Assembly: GCA_031266295.1 (NCBI GenBank)
Contig: JAISBH010000108.1
Coordinates: forward strand, 1-7,104
DNA: 7,104 nt
DNA from: Oscillospiraceae bacterium
Lineage (GTDB): Bacteria; Bacillota; Clostridia; Christensenellales; Aristaeellaceae
Direction of reading: 5' to 3'
The notes beneath the pieces were generated by a model. The model made no database searches, was not told the origin of the DNA, and saw only the letters and a program-made list of their open reading frames with translations. Below are positions 6,596-7,104 of the stretch, one piece after another (within the stretch, counting starts at the first letter, position 1; each line of letters opens with the position of its first letter). Made by a program: the position numbers and the translations under genes.

Positions 6596-6614
6596 ATTGT
6601 TATCTCATAACAAT
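6596..6614. promoter_or_regulatory. Probable operator palindrome in the oxidoreductase leader
   Basis: ATTGTTATCTCATAACAAT has perfect 8-base arms around a 3-base centre. It lies between the predicted -10 box (6634-6639) and the ribosome site (6584-6589), about 13-31 bases into the transcript. There a bound repressor would block transcription. The half-site resembles those of LacI- or GntR-type regulators only loosely. No regulator gene is nearby. Confidence 0.6.
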
Positions 6615-6633
6615 CCATTATTATTCCGACGGT

Positions 6634-6662
6634 ATTATACACGAATAGGCGTCGGGCGTACA
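6634..6662 (-). promoter_or_regulatory. Promoter of the oxidoreductase
   Basis: On the minus strand a perfect TATAAT (6639-6634) has a weak -35 candidate TGTACG (6662-6657) at 17 bases. The predicted start near 6627 gives a leader of about 50 bases. The -10 box is convincing; the -35 box is not. Confidence 0.55.
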
Positions 6663-6677
6663 GTGTGCGGCGATGGG

Positions 6678-6709
6678 CGACAGCAATTCCAAATTTGGGA
6701 TTGCTGTCG
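6678..6709. repeat. 32-bp near-perfect palindrome at the edge of the right repeat cluster
   Basis: Arms CGACAGCAATTCC (6678-6690) and GGGATTGCTGTCG (6697-6709) pair with one T-G mismatch around the self-complementary centre AAATTT. It has no following T run, so it is not a normal terminator. It sits just upstream of the oxidoreductase promoter. No second copy is in the window. Confidence 0.7.
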
Positions 6710-6720
6710 ACTTCGGGGAA

Positions 6721-6779
6721 CCCCCCCCCCTCTGTCGCTGCGGCGACATCTCCCCCTAGGGGGGCGATGAGGGTTGTCG
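6721..6779 (+). repeat. Dispersed repeat module A with a C10 homopolymer
   Basis: A run of ten C (6721-6730) leads into the module, which matches 119-172 on the opposite strand at all but one of 54 positions. It contains TGTCGC-TGCG-GCGACA and CCCCCTAGGGGG. No gene is supported in 6640-7104; the stretch is repeat modules and short joins. Confidence 0.85.
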
Positions 6780-6784
6780 ATTAC

Positions 6785-6889
6785 GTTACGAGACAGACTA
6801 TCGGAGCACAACCGGCTGGCTGAAACCGACGGATTGTGTGTCACGATGGTCCAGGCGAAGCCTGGTCAGGATTCGAAAGGGCGGATAGC
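6785..6889 (+). repeat. Dispersed repeat unit B, first right-hand copy
   Basis: This 105-base unit runs from GTTACGAGA to GGGCGGATAGC and is repeated directly at 6978-7083, with an offset of 193-194 bases. Its second half, from ACGATGGTCC onward, is identical to the other copy by eye. The middle (GCACAACCGG to GGATTGTG) differs and pairs poorly compared with the other copies. It includes the palindrome CCAGGC-GAA-GCCTGG. Confidence 0.85.
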
Positions 6890-6944
6890 GCGGCGCATCC
6901 GCGCCTTCGGGAGGGGGACTGACGTCCCCCTCCCGACCTCCCCC
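6888..6944 (+). repeat. Dispersed repeat module C with perfect 13-bp hairpin
   Basis: TCGGGAGGGGGAC (6907-6919) and GTCCCCCTCCCGA (6924-6936) form a perfect stem around TGAC, preceded by GGCGC-ATCC-GCGCC (6892-6905). It matches the inverted module at 180-233, which keeps both stems but has different loop bases. Confidence 0.8.
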
Positions 6945-6977
6945 GGGCTTGGAACGGGAGAGCGGGGAATCGGTTGC

Positions 6978-7083
6978 GTTACGAGATAGACTATCGGAGC
7001 ACAATCGGCAGTCCGAAGCCGATGGATTGTGCGCAAACGATGGTCCAGGCGAAGCCTGGTCAGGATTCGAAAGGGCGGATAGC
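6978..7083 (+). repeat. Dispersed repeat unit B, second right-hand copy
   Basis: A direct repeat of 6785-6889. It is preceded by GGGGAATCGGTTGC (6964-6977), also found beside the inverted left copy (81-94). It carries a well-paired inner hairpin ACAATCGGC / GCCGAT...ATTGT and CCAGGC-GAA-GCCTGG. The GGGC-GGATA-GCCC end runs on into CTTCG, which extends another hairpin (about 7067-7088). Confidence 0.85.
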
Positions 7084-7104
7084 CCTTCGCAGGGTCCGGG
7101 ACAG

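Noticed and set aside
6864..6889. tRNA-like T-arm (AGGATTCGAAAGGGC)
   Set aside because: It recalls a T-loop, but no acceptor, D or anticodon arms can be built around it and it is part of the dispersed unit.
6785..7083. CRISPR array
   Set aside because: There are only two direct units, over 100 bases long and about 193 apart, with the intervening DNA itself made of another repeat. No short regular repeat-spacer pattern is present.

Overview
The window looks like a chromosomal segment of a G+C-rich, probably uncultured Firmicute of the class Clostridia. The evidence is a nifZ-thiI type gene pair (a cysteine desulfurase beside a ThiI lacking the rhodanese domain), strong Shine-Dalgarno sequences, a small membrane protein resembling a family I associate with Clostridia (DUF6106-like), a large zinc-ribbon/membrane/extracellular-domain protein of Gram-positive style, and intergenic mosaic repeats rich in G/C palindromes. 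Family-level placement is inference only.

Layout: 1-258 is a gene-free mosaic of palindromic repeat modules that abuts the thiI stop codon. 259-3177 is a leftward three-gene operon transcribed as membrane protein, cysteine desulfurase (nifZ/iscS-like), then thiI, with a good promoter at 3245-3274. 3178-3400 is a divergent control region with two interrupted inverted repeats. 3401-5380 is a rightward single gene for a 659-residue zinc-ribbon, single-pass membrane protein with an extracytoplasmic C-terminal half. 5381-5527 carries a strong hairpin terminator between convergent genes. 5528-6574 is a leftward Gfo/Idh/MocA-type NAD(P)-dependent oxidoreductase with its own promoter and a 19-bp near-perfect palindrome in its leader that looks like a repressor operator. 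6678-7104 is a second gene-free stretch made of the same repeat modules as 1-258, mostly in the opposite orientation.

Functionally, the clearest story is tRNA sulfur modification. The desulfurase takes sulfur from cysteine as a persulfide, and ThiI uses it to make 4-thiouridine in tRNA. The role of the co-transcribed small membrane protein and of the large zinc-ribbon protein is unknown. The oxidoreductase has no sugar-pathway neighbours in view. I found no CRISPR array, phage gene, transposase, rRNA or tRNA. The least explained part is the mosaic repeat family that brackets the gene block in inverted orientation, with conserved hairpin stems, changing loops and homopolymer tracts of different length.
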